A stretch of DNA of 35,939 bases from Chloroflexota bacterium (GTDB lineage Bacteria > Chloroflexota > Limnocylindria > Limnocylindrales > CSP1-4): positions 1-35,939 of the forward strand of contig JAKOQS010000061.1 of assembly GCA_029778235.1 (NCBI GenBank), given 5' to 3'. Under the pieces are notes generated by a model that searched no databases, was not told the DNA's origin, and worked only from the letters and a program-made list of their open reading frames with translations. The position numbers were made by a program, and so were the translations under genes. Below are positions 7,951-15,339 of this stretch, piece after piece (positions within the stretch are counted from its first letter, which is position 1; each line of letters begins with the position of its first letter).

Positions 7951-9189
7951 ATGATCGACACCGGCGACACCGCGTGGGTGCTCATGTCGACGGCCCTGGT
8001 CATGCTGATGACGCCCGGGCTCGCGCTCTTCTACGGTGGGCTCGTCCGCCAGAAGAACGTGCTGAGCACGATCATGCACAGCTTCTTCCTGCTGGCCCTC
8101 GTGACGGTGCTCTGGGTGGTCGTCGGCTACTCGCTCGCGTTCGCCCCGAGCGCAGGCGGGCTCGGGCTGATCGGCGGTCTCGACCACGCGTTCCTCGAGG
8201 GTGTCGGCCAGGCTCCCGACGCCGCGTACGCCCCGACGGTCCCGGCGCTCGTCTTCATGGCGTTCCAGATGATGTTCGCGATCATCACGCCCGCGCTCAT
8301 CTCCGGCGCGTTCGCAGAGCGCAAGCGCTTCGCGTCGTTCGTCGTCTTCGCCGTCCTCTGGTCGGTGTTCGTCTACTCGCCTCTCGCCCACTGGGTGTGG
8401 GGGGTCGGCGGCTGGATGCGCGAGATGGGCGCGCTCGACTTCGCCGGCGGGACCGTCGTCCACATCAGCTCGGGCGTCGCGGCGCTGGTGGCGGCTCTCG
8501 TCCTCGGCAAGCGGATCCGGAGCGAGTCCGAGCGCTTCGAGCCTCACGACGTGACGATGACCGTGCTCGGCGCGGGACTCCTTTGGTTCGGCTGGTTCGG
8601 CTTCAACGGCGGGAGCGCGCTCGGCGCGAACGGCCTCGCCGCGCAGGCCTTCGTCGTGACCACGGTGGCCGCCGCGATGGCCTGCCTCACGTGGGTGACC
8701 GTCGCCTGGTTCCACAAGGGCCACGCGTCCGTCATCGGGGCGGCATCCGGCGCGGTCGCCGGCCTCGTGGCGATCACCCCGGCGTCCGGCTTCGTCACGG
8801 TCTCCGCCGCTCTCGCGATCGGTCTCGGCGCGGGCGTGGTCTGCTATGGGGCGATCCTGCTGCGCGAGCGGCTCCAGGTGGACGACGCGCTGGATGTCTG
8901 GGCCGTCCACGGGGTGGGCGGGACGTGGGGCGCGATCGCGACCGGCCTGTTCGCCACGACGGCGGTCAACGCCGCGGGCCGGAACGGCCTCCTCTACGGG
9001 AACCCGCAGCAGGTCGTGATCCAGCTCGTCGCCGTCGCGGCGACGTGGGCCTTCAGTGCCGGCGCGACGTTCCTGATCCTCAAGGCGATCGACGTCGTCA
9101 TCGGGCTGCGGGTCCGCCACGAGGACGAGGTGCTCGGCCTGGACCTGACGCAGCACGGCGAGGTCGCGTACCAGCAGGGCAGGGCGTAG
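7951..9189 (+). CDS. amtB: Ammonium transporter (Amt/Rh family)
   Basis: A 412-residue membrane protein with eleven hydrophobic segments that moves ammonium/ammonia across the cytoplasmic membrane as a trimer. The opening MIDTGDTAWVLMSTALVMLM and FYGGLVRQKN are Amt hallmarks. The twin pore histidines are present at about residue 171 (VVHISSG) and residue 320 (VWAVHGVGGTWG), with DFAGGTVVH carrying the ammonium-recruiting aspartate. GGGAGGAGG at 7936-7944 precedes the ATG. Most bacterial amtB genes are followed by a PII gene, glnK; here the next gene is a convergent response regulator 12 bp away and no PII gene is visible. Confidence 0.96.
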   Translation: MIDTGDTAWVLMSTALVMLMTPGLALFYGGLVRQKNVLSTIMHSFFLLALVTVLWVVVGYSLAFAPSAGGLGLIGGLDHAFLEGVGQAPDAAYAPTVPALVFMAFQMMFAIITPALISGAFAERKRFASFVVFAVLWSVFVYSPLAHWVWGVGGWMREMGALDFAGGTVVHISSGVAALVAALVLGKRIRSESERFEPHDVTMTVLGAGLLWFGWFGFNGGSALGANGLAAQAFVVTTVAAAMACLTWVTVAWFHKGHASVIGAASGAVAGLVAITPASGFVTVSAALAIGLGAGVVCYGAILLRERLQVDDALDVWAVHGVGGTWGAIATGLFATTAVNAAGRNGLLYGNPQQVVIQLVAVAATWAFSAGATFLILKAIDVVIGLRVRHEDEVLGLDLTQHGEVAYQQGRA

Positions 9190-9201
9190 GCCCCATGGCC
9201 G

Positions 9202-9951
9202 TCAGTCCGCGACGATCGCGTCCTCGGCCAGCCGGTAGCCGACCCCGCGCACGGAGACCGGCGCGGGGCCGCCGGCCTCGACGAGCTTGGCCCGGAGCCG
9301 CGCGAGATGCGGCTTGAGCCACTGCGGGTCCGGGTCGGGGACGCCCGGCCAGCCGGTCGCGAGGAGCCGTGCATGCGGCACGACCCGTCCGCCGGCGGCC
9401 ACGAGGGTGGCGAGCAGCAGGAACTCGGTCTTGGTGAGGACGACGGGCCTCCCGTCCACGGTGGCCTCGTGGAGCCCGGGGTCGAGCGCCAGCGTCCCCA
9501 CGCGGATCGGCGCCTCGGGGAGCCCCCGGGCGGCGCCCTCGCCGCGGCGCATCACCGCCCGGATGCGCGCGAGGAGCTCCTGCCGGCCGAAGGGCTTGGT
9601 GACGTAGTCGTCCGCCCCGATGTCCAGCGCCTCGACCTTGGCGAGCTCGTCCGTCTCGCCGGTGAGGACGATCACCGGGACACGACTGCTGCGCCGGATC
9701 CGGCGCAGCACCTCGACGCCGTCGATCCCCGGCATCGCGAGGTCGAGCAGCACGAGATCGGGCCCCTCCGCCGTGAAGCGTTCGAGGGCGGCCTCCCCGT
9801 CGTACGCCGTGATCACCCGGTGCCCCGCGCTGCCCACGAGCGCCGTGATCGCCCCGACCATGGCGGGCTCGTCGTCCACGACCAGGATCCGCAGCGGCGC
9901 GGGCGCCGCACCGTCGCCCGCGTCCGGCGGGAGCGGCGGACGGCCCGTCAC
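9202..9951 (-). CDS. OmpR/KdpE-type response regulator
   Basis: A 249-residue two-component regulator. The receiver domain (about residues 20-135) has the acidic pair in LVVDDEP, phospho-acceptor D70 in LVLLDLAMPG, T97 and K119 in VTKPFG. A winged-helix DNA-binding domain follows (about 145-245; LTKTEFLLLATLV and VRGVGYRL). The receiver is closest in style to KdpE. The GTG start at 9951 overlaps the kinase stop (GTGA), so the pair is translationally coupled and is the end of the arginine operon. Its targets are unknown; proximity suggests arg or nitrogen genes, but nothing in the sequence proves that. Confidence 0.92.
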   Translation of the reverse strand: MTGRPPLPPDAGDGAAPAPLRILVVDDEPAMVGAITALVGSAGHRVITAYDGEAALERFTAEGPDLVLLDLAMPGIDGVEVLRRIRRSSRVPVIVLTGETDELAKVEALDIGADDYVTKPFGRQELLARIRAVMRRGEGAARGLPEAPIRVGTLALDPGLHEATVDGRPVVLTKTEFLLLATLVAAGGRVVPHARLLATGWPGVPDPDPQWLKPHLARLRAKLVEAGGPAPVSVRGVGYRLAEDAIVAD

Positions 9952-11312
9952 CGCGCGCTCTCCGCCGCAGGCAGGGCCACGATGAACCGGCTGCCGCCGT
10001 ACCCGTTGGCCTCGATCCAGACGCGACCGCCCATCGCGTCCATCAGCCGGCGGGCGGCGTAGAGCCCGATGCCCGACCCGGGACGGCCACCTGCGCGCAC
10101 CCGGACGTAGGCGTCGAAGACGTGCTCCCACTCCTCCGCGGGGATGCCCGGCCCGTCGTCGGTCACGTACACCTGCACCTCACCTCCCAGGCGCCATGCT
10201 CCCACGCTGACGCCCCATCCCGCAGGAGCGTACTTCGCCTCGTTCTCGAGGAGGTGCTCGAGCACCTGCCGGAAGCGCGCCTCGTCGCCGACCGCCGCGA
10301 GCGGCGCGTCGCCGTGTTCCCAGCGGAGCCGATGGGCCCGCAGGAGGGGCGCCAGGAGGTCGATCGTCTCGGTCGCCGCACGCGCGACGTCGAACGGCGC
10401 TCGCTCCAGGCCGACGAGGCCCTCGCCGCGCACCGACGCGAGGATCGAGTCCACCAGGCGGTCCAGCCGGGTGACCTGCTCGATCGCGGCGGCGTGCCAC
10501 TCCTCGATCGTCGCGCGAGGCGAGACGTCGCCGGCGCCCGTGCCCGCCTCGGCCAGCAGGTCGAGATACGCGCGCACCACCGAGAGCGGCGTCCGGAGCT
10601 CATGGGTCACCACGCCAAGCAGCTCCGCACGTGCAGCGTCGAGGGCCGTCAGCGTCTCGAGCTGGGTCTCGGCCTCGCGCTGCAGTCGGCCCTTCTCCAC
10701 GATTCCCGCGAGGAGGGCGGCGATCGTGGTCACCAGCTCCACGTCGTGCTCGTCGAAGCGCCGCGTCTCGCGCGTCTGGAGGTTGAGCACGCCCACCACG
10801 CGGTCGTTCCACGTGAGGGGGACCGACAGCATGGAGGTGAGGCCCTGGAGGTCGTATCCGCGGACCCACTTGAACCGCGGCTCCAGGCGGACGTCGGGGA
10901 CCTCGATCGGGCGGCGCGCCATGGCCGCGGCGCCCGTGACGCCCTCGCCGAGCGCGAGGCTCACCCTGCCCACGTGGAACGGGTCCATCCCGTTGGTCGC
11001 CGCCAGGGTCAGCCGCCCCGTGGTCGGGTCGAGGAGGTAGAACGAGACGCCTTCGACCGCGAGTGCGACGGCGGTGCGCTCGATGATCGTGTTCATCAGC
11101 TCGTCCCAGTCCCGCGCGAGGGTCGCGAGCCGCGCGAGGTCGTGCACGAGCTCGAGATCGCGGACCCGGCGGGCCGCGTCGGCCGAGGAGGCCCTCGCGC
11201 GCCCGGCACGGCGCGTGTCGCCCGACGCGGACGCCCTTGCCCGGCCAGTGCGAGCGCGTCCCGAGCCGCGTGCGCCCGCGTCCCCGGGCCCGGGTCCCCG
11301 ATCGTCGGTCAT
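9948..11312 (-). CDS. Soluble GAF-domain sensor histidine kinase
   Basis: A 454-residue kinase without transmembrane helices. After a ~45-residue Arg/Ala-rich N-terminus comes a GAF domain (about 55-205) that should bind a small molecule or sense redox state. The HisKA H-box VTHELRTPLS follows, with phospho-acceptor H237, then a HATPase domain with N-box LENEAKYAP, G1 DDGPGIP and G2 GSGIGLYAARR. It partners with the regulator that overlaps its stop codon. It starts 21 bp after argR behind GAGAGAGG, on the same strand and without an intervening promoter that I can see. The cytosolic sensor architecture fits detection of an internal metabolite; the ligand is not predictable. Confidence 0.92.
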   Translation of the reverse strand: MTDDRGPGPGDAGARGSGRARTGRARASASGDTRRAGRARASSADAARRVRDLELVHDLARLATLARDWDELMNTIIERTAVALAVEGVSFYLLDPTTGRLTLAATNGMDPFHVGRVSLALGEGVTGAAAMARRPIEVPDVRLEPRFKWVRGYDLQGLTSMLSVPLTWNDRVVGVLNLQTRETRRFDEHDVELVTTIAALLAGIVEKGRLQREAETQLETLTALDAARAELLGVVTHELRTPLSVVRAYLDLLAEAGTGAGDVSPRATIEEWHAAAIEQVTRLDRLVDSILASVRGEGLVGLERAPFDVARAATETIDLLAPLLRAHRLRWEHGDAPLAAVGDEARFRQVLEHLLENEAKYAPAGWGVSVGAWRLGGEVQVYVTDDGPGIPAEEWEHVFDAYVRVRAGGRPGSGIGLYAARRLMDAMGGRVWIEANGYGGSRFIVALPAAESAR

Positions 11313-11333
11313 CGGCCTCTCTCGCGGGCCCCG

Positions 11334-11861
11334 TCAGGCCCGGTCGGGGACGGCAGCGTCGGGCCCGTCCGGCTCGACGACGCCCTGCAGCGTCCGGAAC
11401 CGCCCGAGCCATCGTTCGAGGCGCGCCTCGTCGCGGAAGAGCACGAGGAGCGTGTTGTCGCCCGCGAGCGTCCCCTCCTGCTCGTCGAGGTCGGACTGGT
11501 CGATCGCCTGCGCGATCACCGCCGCCGTGCCGGGCAGCGCCGTGAGCACGAGCGTGAGGCCGCTGCGGCCGATGCGGATGGGGATGTCCGCGAGGATCCG
11601 CCGCAGGCGGTCGTCGCGGGGCGTGGCCGGGAGGCCCGCTGTCGTGACGTAGACGTGGCGCCCATCGCGGGCGACCTTGGCGAGTCCGAGCTCGGAGATG
11701 TCGCGGCTGACGGTCGCCTGCGTCGCGACGATGCCGCGCCCACGCAGCAGCTCGACCAGCTCGTCCTGACTGCCGATCGGGTTCGCCGCGACGAGCTCGA
11801 GGATCGCGCGCTGGCGAGCCTGCTTGGACGCCGGCGGCCGTGCCGCGAGGTCGGTCGCCAT
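11334..11861 (-). CDS. argR: Arginine repressor
   Basis: A 175-residue ArgR/AhrC protein that binds ARG boxes when loaded with arginine. The N-terminal winged helix (about residues 15-75) includes GSQDELVELLRGRG and the recognition motif QATVSRDISELGL. The C-terminal arginine-binding and hexamerisation domain carries the family signature GTLAGDNTLLVLFRD. Length is slightly above the usual ~150 because of short tails at both ends. It starts one base after the argB stop, placing the repressor in the operon it should control. A tandem ARG-box operator lies at the head of that operon (15256-15290), so negative autoregulation is very likely. Confidence 0.96.
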   Translation of the reverse strand: MATDLAARPPASKQARQRAILELVAANPIGSQDELVELLRGRGIVATQATVSRDISELGLAKVARDGRHVYVTTAGLPATPRDDRLRRILADIPIRIGRSGLTLVLTALPGTAAVIAQAIDQSDLDEQEGTLAGDNTLLVLFRDEARLERWLGRFRTLQGVVEPDGPDAAVPDRA

Positions 11862-11862
11862 C

Positions 11863-12636
11863 TCAGCCGACCGCCCCGCGGCGCACGTGCGTGCCGAACG
11901 ACGGGTCCGCGATCGCCCGGGAGACGGCTCCGTCCGCAGCGCCGTCCGCGATGACCGCCTCCGTCCCGTGCACCGTCAGGGCCGCGAGCGCCGCCCGGAC
12001 CTTGGGGATCATCCCGCCGGAGATCACGCCGCGGGCGATGAGCCCCTCGGCCTCCGCGGCCGTGATCTCGCGGATCCGCGTCCCGTCCGCGCCGCGGATG
12101 CCGTCCACGTCCGTCATGAAGACCGTCTGCCGGGCGCCGAGCCCCGCCGCGATCCCCGCGGTCGCGTCGTCGGCGTTGACGTTGCACACGACGCCCCGCT
12201 CGTCGCGCGCGAGCGGCGCGACCACCGGGACCCGGCCCGCGACGAGGAGCGAGTCGAGCAGGTCCCGCTGCAGGCCGACGACCCGCGCCACCAGGCCCAT
12301 CCCCGCGACCCGCTCGGCCACGAGCATCCCGCCGTCCACCCCAGACAGCCCGACGGCATCCACGCCGAGGTCCTGCAGGCCGGCGACGAGCTCGCTGTTC
12401 ACGACGCCGCGGAGGACGGCCGTCGCAACCTCGATCGCGGCGGGATCGGTGACGCGGAGCCCGCCCTCGAACCTGGTGGGGACCCCGAGCCGGTCCAGCC
12501 ATTCCGTGATCCGCCTGCCGCCGCCGTGCACGAGCACGACCGGGCGCCGGCGGGAGACGTCCGCGACGTCGCCGAGGACACTGCGCTGCTCGGCGATGGT
12601 CGTGCCGCCCAGCTTGACGACGACGACCTCGCTCAT
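11863..12636 (-). CDS. argB: Acetylglutamate kinase
   Basis: A 257-residue amino-acid kinase that phosphorylates N-acetylglutamate, the second step of arginine synthesis. It opens directly on the first strand (VVVVKLGGTTI), contains the nucleotide/substrate loop LVHGGGRRITEWL, and has the family's NVNADDATAGIAAGL segment. There is no N-terminal extension like the helix that makes hexameric kinases arginine-sensitive; the length matches the dimeric, arginine-insensitive E. coli type. GAGGGG precedes the ATG, 7 nt after the argJ stop. Control by arginine may therefore rest mainly on transcription. Confidence 0.95.
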   Translation of the reverse strand: MSEVVVVKLGGTTIAEQRSVLGDVADVSRRRPVVLVHGGGRRITEWLDRLGVPTRFEGGLRVTDPAAIEVATAVLRGVVNSELVAGLQDLGVDAVGLSGVDGGMLVAERVAGMGLVARVVGLQRDLLDSLLVAGRVPVVAPLARDERGVVCNVNADDATAGIAAGLGARQTVFMTDVDGIRGADGTRIREITAAEAEGLIARGVISGGMIPKVRAALAALTVHGTEAVIADGAADGAVSRAIADPSFGTHVRRGAVG

Positions 12637-12643
12637 CGCCCCC

Positions 12644-14050
12644 TCACGTGGAGTACGCGCTGTTCTCGACCACGTACGTCTCCGTGAGGTCGCACCCGAA
12701 CGCCTCGCCGTGCCCCGTGTTCAGGCCGAGGTCCACCCGGATCAGGACCTCGGGGGCATCCATCGCGGCCCGGAGCGCCTCTGCGGCGAACGCCAGGGGG
12801 ACGCCCGCGAACACGTCGGTCCCCGCGATCGCGATCCGCACCCGCTCTGGCACGATCCGCACCGGGGCACCGGCACGGTCGCGCGCGACAGCCGACTCCA
12901 CCCCCGCGGCCTCGAGCACGGCAGCGTCGGTGAGCCTCGCGGCACCGAGCGCCGCGGCGATCCGGCCCCAGTTGGGATCCCGGCCGTGCACCGCCGCCTT
13001 CACGAGGCTGCTCGCGACCACCGCCCGTGCCGCGGCACGGGCATCCGCGTCGTCGGCGGCGCCGGTCACCTGGCACACGAGGAGCGTGGTGGCACCCTCG
13101 CCGTCCGCCGCCTGCTGCCGCGCCAGGTCGCGCGCGACCGCCTCGATCGCCGCCTCCAGCAGGCGCTCCTGTGGAGAGCCCGACTCCGGATCGGCTGCGC
13201 CCGATGCCCCCGACGCGAGGAGGAACACCGTGTCGTTCGTGCTCGTGTCGCCGTCCACCGTGAGCTGGTCCCACGTGCGCGCGGCCACGCGTCGGAGGAT
13301 GGCGTGGAGCGCCGCCGGCTCGGCGGCGGCGTCGGTGAGGATCACCGCGAGCATGGTCGCCATGCGCGGGTGGATCATCCCGACGCCCTTCGCGATCCCC
13401 GCCACCGTGACATCCGCCGGTGCGCCGTCGGCCCGCGGAAGGGAGATCCGCGCGGCCGCCCACTTCGGCCGCAGGTCGGTCGTCATCAGCGCCCGTGCCG
13501 CGTCCTGCATCCCCACGGGTCCGGCCTCGACACGGTCGGCGAGGCCGGAGACGCCGGCGATCACCACCGGGACGGGCAGCCGCGTGCCGATCAGGCCCGT
13601 CGAGAGCGCCAGGACGTGCGCGGGTTCGCACCCGACCGTGCGCGCGACCGCCTCACAGATCGCCGCCTGGTCCACGTCGCCCGACGGCCCGGTGGCCGCA
13701 TTGGCAGAGCCGGAGGTCGAGACGATGGCGCGCGCCACGCCGTACCCGCCTCCGCCAGAGGGCATCGAGGCGGCGAGGTTCGCGCGCGAGCGCCGCACGG
13801 GCGCTGCCGCGAACGCATTCGTCGTGAAGACCGCCGCCGCGGCCGCCGGCCGCCCGGTGGCGAGGACGAGGGCGAGGTCCGGCTTGCCCGAACGCTTGAT
13901 GCCCACGGCGGCGCCGCCCGCACGGAAGCCTCCCGGCATCGCCGGCTCGCGGACGACGGCCGGCAGGCTGGACGGCACCGGGCCCAGCGGGTCCAGGGGG
14001 AGCGGCTGGGCCGCTGTGGCCGCAGCCGCGGCCAGGAGGTCGTCGCTCAC
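12644..14050 (-). CDS. argJ: Bifunctional ornithine acetyltransferase / N-acetylglutamate synthase
   Basis: A 468-residue ArgJ that recycles the acetyl group from acetylornithine to glutamate. The self-cleavage motif, KGVGMIHPRMATML with the Ala-Thr cut site, is intact, so the protein should mature into alpha and beta chains with Thr as nucleophile. The C-terminus VENSAYST and HGRDPNWGRI are family hallmarks. A ~35-residue Ala/Pro-rich N-terminal extension makes it longer than the usual ~400. The start is GTG 14050, overlapping the argC stop by GTGA. Its presence indicates the cyclic acetyl pathway; whether it also makes acetylglutamate from acetyl-CoA cannot be read from sequence. Confidence 0.95.
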   Translation of the reverse strand: MSDDLLAAAAATAAQPLPLDPLGPVPSSLPAVVREPAMPGGFRAGGAAVGIKRSGKPDLALVLATGRPAAAAAVFTTNAFAAAPVRRSRANLAASMPSGGGGYGVARAIVSTSGSANAATGPSGDVDQAAICEAVARTVGCEPAHVLALSTGLIGTRLPVPVVIAGVSGLADRVEAGPVGMQDAARALMTTDLRPKWAAARISLPRADGAPADVTVAGIAKGVGMIHPRMATMLAVILTDAAAEPAALHAILRRVAARTWDQLTVDGDTSTNDTVFLLASGASGAADPESGSPQERLLEAAIEAVARDLARQQAADGEGATTLLVCQVTGAADDADARAAARAVVASSLVKAAVHGRDPNWGRIAAALGAARLTDAAVLEAAGVESAVARDRAGAPVRIVPERVRIAIAGTDVFAGVPLAFAAEALRAAMDAPEVLIRVDLGLNTGHGEAFGCDLTETYVVENSAYST

Positions 14051-15183
14051 GGGACGAGCGGCAGGCGTCCGAGGCCGGCCGTCTCCGGCAGCCCGAACAG
14101 CACGTTGAACGCCTGCACGGCCTGTCCCGCGGCGCCCTTGACAAGGTTGTCGATCACCCCGATCGCGAGGACCCGGCCGGTCCGGTCGTCCACCCGGGCG
14201 AAGACGCGGCAGGTGTTGCTGCCCAGGACGTGCTTCGTCGCCGGGGCGGTGGGGACGACCTGCACGAACGGCTCGTCCACGTAGGCTGCCGCATAGAGCG
14301 CGTCCACCTCGGCCTGCGTCACCGGGCGGGTGGGCCGGACGTGGCAGGCGGATAGGATGCCGCGCGTCATCGGGATGAGATGGGGAAGGAAGTCGACGCC
14401 GACGGCGCCCGGGTTCGACGGCCCGTCGGTCCCGGTCGCGCCCGCGAGCGCCTGAAGCTCCTGCTCGATCTCGGCCGTGTGGCGATGCCCGGCGATCCCG
14501 TAGGCGCGCACGCTCTCGTTGACCTCGCCGAACATGAGCTCCGCCTTCGTCTCGCGGCCGGCGCCGGAGACGCCGCTCTTGGCGTCCACCACGAGGTCTC
14601 CGACGAGGCCGGCCCGCGCCAGCGGCGCGAGCGCGAGGATCGTCGCCGTCGGATAGCAGCCCGGGGCGCCGACGATCGCGGGGGAGGTCCCACGGAGCGC
14701 GACGATCTCGTCGCGATGGAGCTCCGGCAGCCCGTACACCGCGCCCGAGAGGAGCTCCGGGTGCGGGTGCTCGAAGCCGTACCAGCGGGGGTAGTCGGCC
14801 GCGTCCCGCAGGCGGAAGTCGGGGCCCAGGTCCACGACCGCGCGGCCGCCGTCGAGCAGGTCGGGGACGATCTCCGCGGCGGCCGAGTGGGGGAGCGCGA
14901 GGAAGACCGCGTCCGACGCGGGGACATCGGCGTCCACGACGTAGTCGGTCGTGTCCAGGTGGACGTGTGTGACCCCGACCGGCTCCTGCGCGCGCCCGCG
15001 TGCCGTCAGCCCGACGATCTCCACGTCTGGGTGGTCGTGCAGGATCCGCACGAGCTCGGCGCCGACGTAGCCGGTGGCGCCGACGATCGCGACGCGGACC
15101 GGGCGGGAGCCGCGCGCGACGGCGCGGGAAGGAGCGACGGTGCGGCGATCCGGCCCGCCCGCCCCGCTCCCTGCTGCGCTCAC
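14047..15183 (-). CDS. argC: N-acetyl-gamma-glutamyl-phosphate reductase
   Basis: A 378-residue NADPH-dependent reductase, the third step of arginine synthesis. The Rossmann motif VAIVGATGYVGAELVRIL and the catalytic cysteine in VGAPGCYPTATILAL are intact. The frame is open up to 15315, but the promoter and operator at 15256-15291 lie inside that stretch. GTG 15183 is the only ATG or GTG between the predicted transcript start and the Rossmann fold, giving a ~27-residue N-terminal extension. There is no good Shine-Dalgarno. Instead the GTG overlaps the TGA of a 23-codon upstream ORF (15180-15251), so argC translation may depend on ribosomes finishing that ORF. Confidence 0.93.
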   Translation of the reverse strand: MSAAGSGAGGPDRRTVAPSRAVARGSRPVRVAIVGATGYVGAELVRILHDHPDVEIVGLTARGRAQEPVGVTHVHLDTTDYVVDADVPASDAVFLALPHSAAAEIVPDLLDGGRAVVDLGPDFRLRDAADYPRWYGFEHPHPELLSGAVYGLPELHRDEIVALRGTSPAIVGAPGCYPTATILALAPLARAGLVGDLVVDAKSGVSGAGRETKAELMFGEVNESVRAYGIAGHRHTAEIEQELQALAGATGTDGPSNPGAVGVDFLPHLIPMTRGILSACHVRPTRPVTQAEVDALYAAAYVDEPFVQVVPTAPATKHVLGSNTCRVFARVDDRTGRVLAIGVIDNLVKGAAGQAVQAFNVLFGLPETAGLGRLPLVP

Positions 15184-15251
15184 CGGCGCCTGGGGCCCCT
15201 CGCCGGGGGCCGCAGGGAGGTTCGGGTCGGATCGTGCTGGGTCGCCGCCAT
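15180..15251 (-). CDS. Candidate Arg-rich leader peptide upstream of argC
   Basis: A 23-codon ORF starting ATG (MAATQHDPTRTS) only about 4-5 nt after the predicted transcript start and ending TGA inside the argC start (GTGA overlap). Six of 23 codons are Arg, the last three in a row (CGC and CGG after AGG) directly before the stop. The position suggests it is translated first and hands ribosomes to argC. Arg-rich chance ORFs are common at this GC, so peptide function is unproven. A GGCCCC/GGGGCC hairpin (15194-15211) could form within it. No family is recognisable. Confidence 0.5.
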   Translation of the reverse strand: MAATQHDPTRTSLRPPARGPRRR

Positions 15252-15255
15252 CGCT

Positions 15256-15290
15256 CGCATGACTATACACGATTGATGAATAGTCATGCA
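15256..15290 (-). promoter_or_regulatory. Tandem ARG-box operator of the argCJBR operon
   Basis: Two 14-bp boxes read on the minus strand: TGCATGACTATTCA (15290-15277) and TGTATAGTCATGCG (15269-15256). They match the ArgR core TGAAT-N4-ATTCA and are separated by 7 bp, so their centres are 21 bp apart, the spacing at which an ArgR hexamer binds two boxes. The outer halves also form a perfect 10-bp inverted repeat (15257-15266 with 15280-15289). The boxes cover both promoter hexamers of argC, and argR is in the operon. Confidence 0.85.
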
Positions 15291-15291
15291 A
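15262..15291 (-). promoter_or_regulatory. argC operon promoter
   Basis: On the minus strand TTGCAT (15291-15286) and TATAGT (15267-15262) are 18 bp apart, one of the most AT-rich spots in the window. Transcription would begin near 15255. Each hexamer lies within an ARG box, so ArgR binding would exclude RNA polymerase. Confidence 0.7.
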
Positions 15292-15339
15292 GCCCCTTCT
15301 GCTGCCGTCGTCCACGCCATGGTGGCGCGCCCCGCATCA

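Noticed and set aside
9190-9201. A glnK/PII gene expected next to amtB
   Set aside because: Only 12 bp separate amtB from the convergent response regulator and no PII-like frame exists nearby.
15184-15315. Longer argC with an ATG at 15315
   Set aside because: That start lies upstream of the promoter and ARG boxes, so it would not be on the transcript; the added residues are also not conserved-looking.
15316-15330. Possible terminator after the ABC exporter, from the CGCCA/TGGCG pairing
   Set aside because: The stem is only about 5 bp with a tiny loop and no T-tract, so I did not call it.
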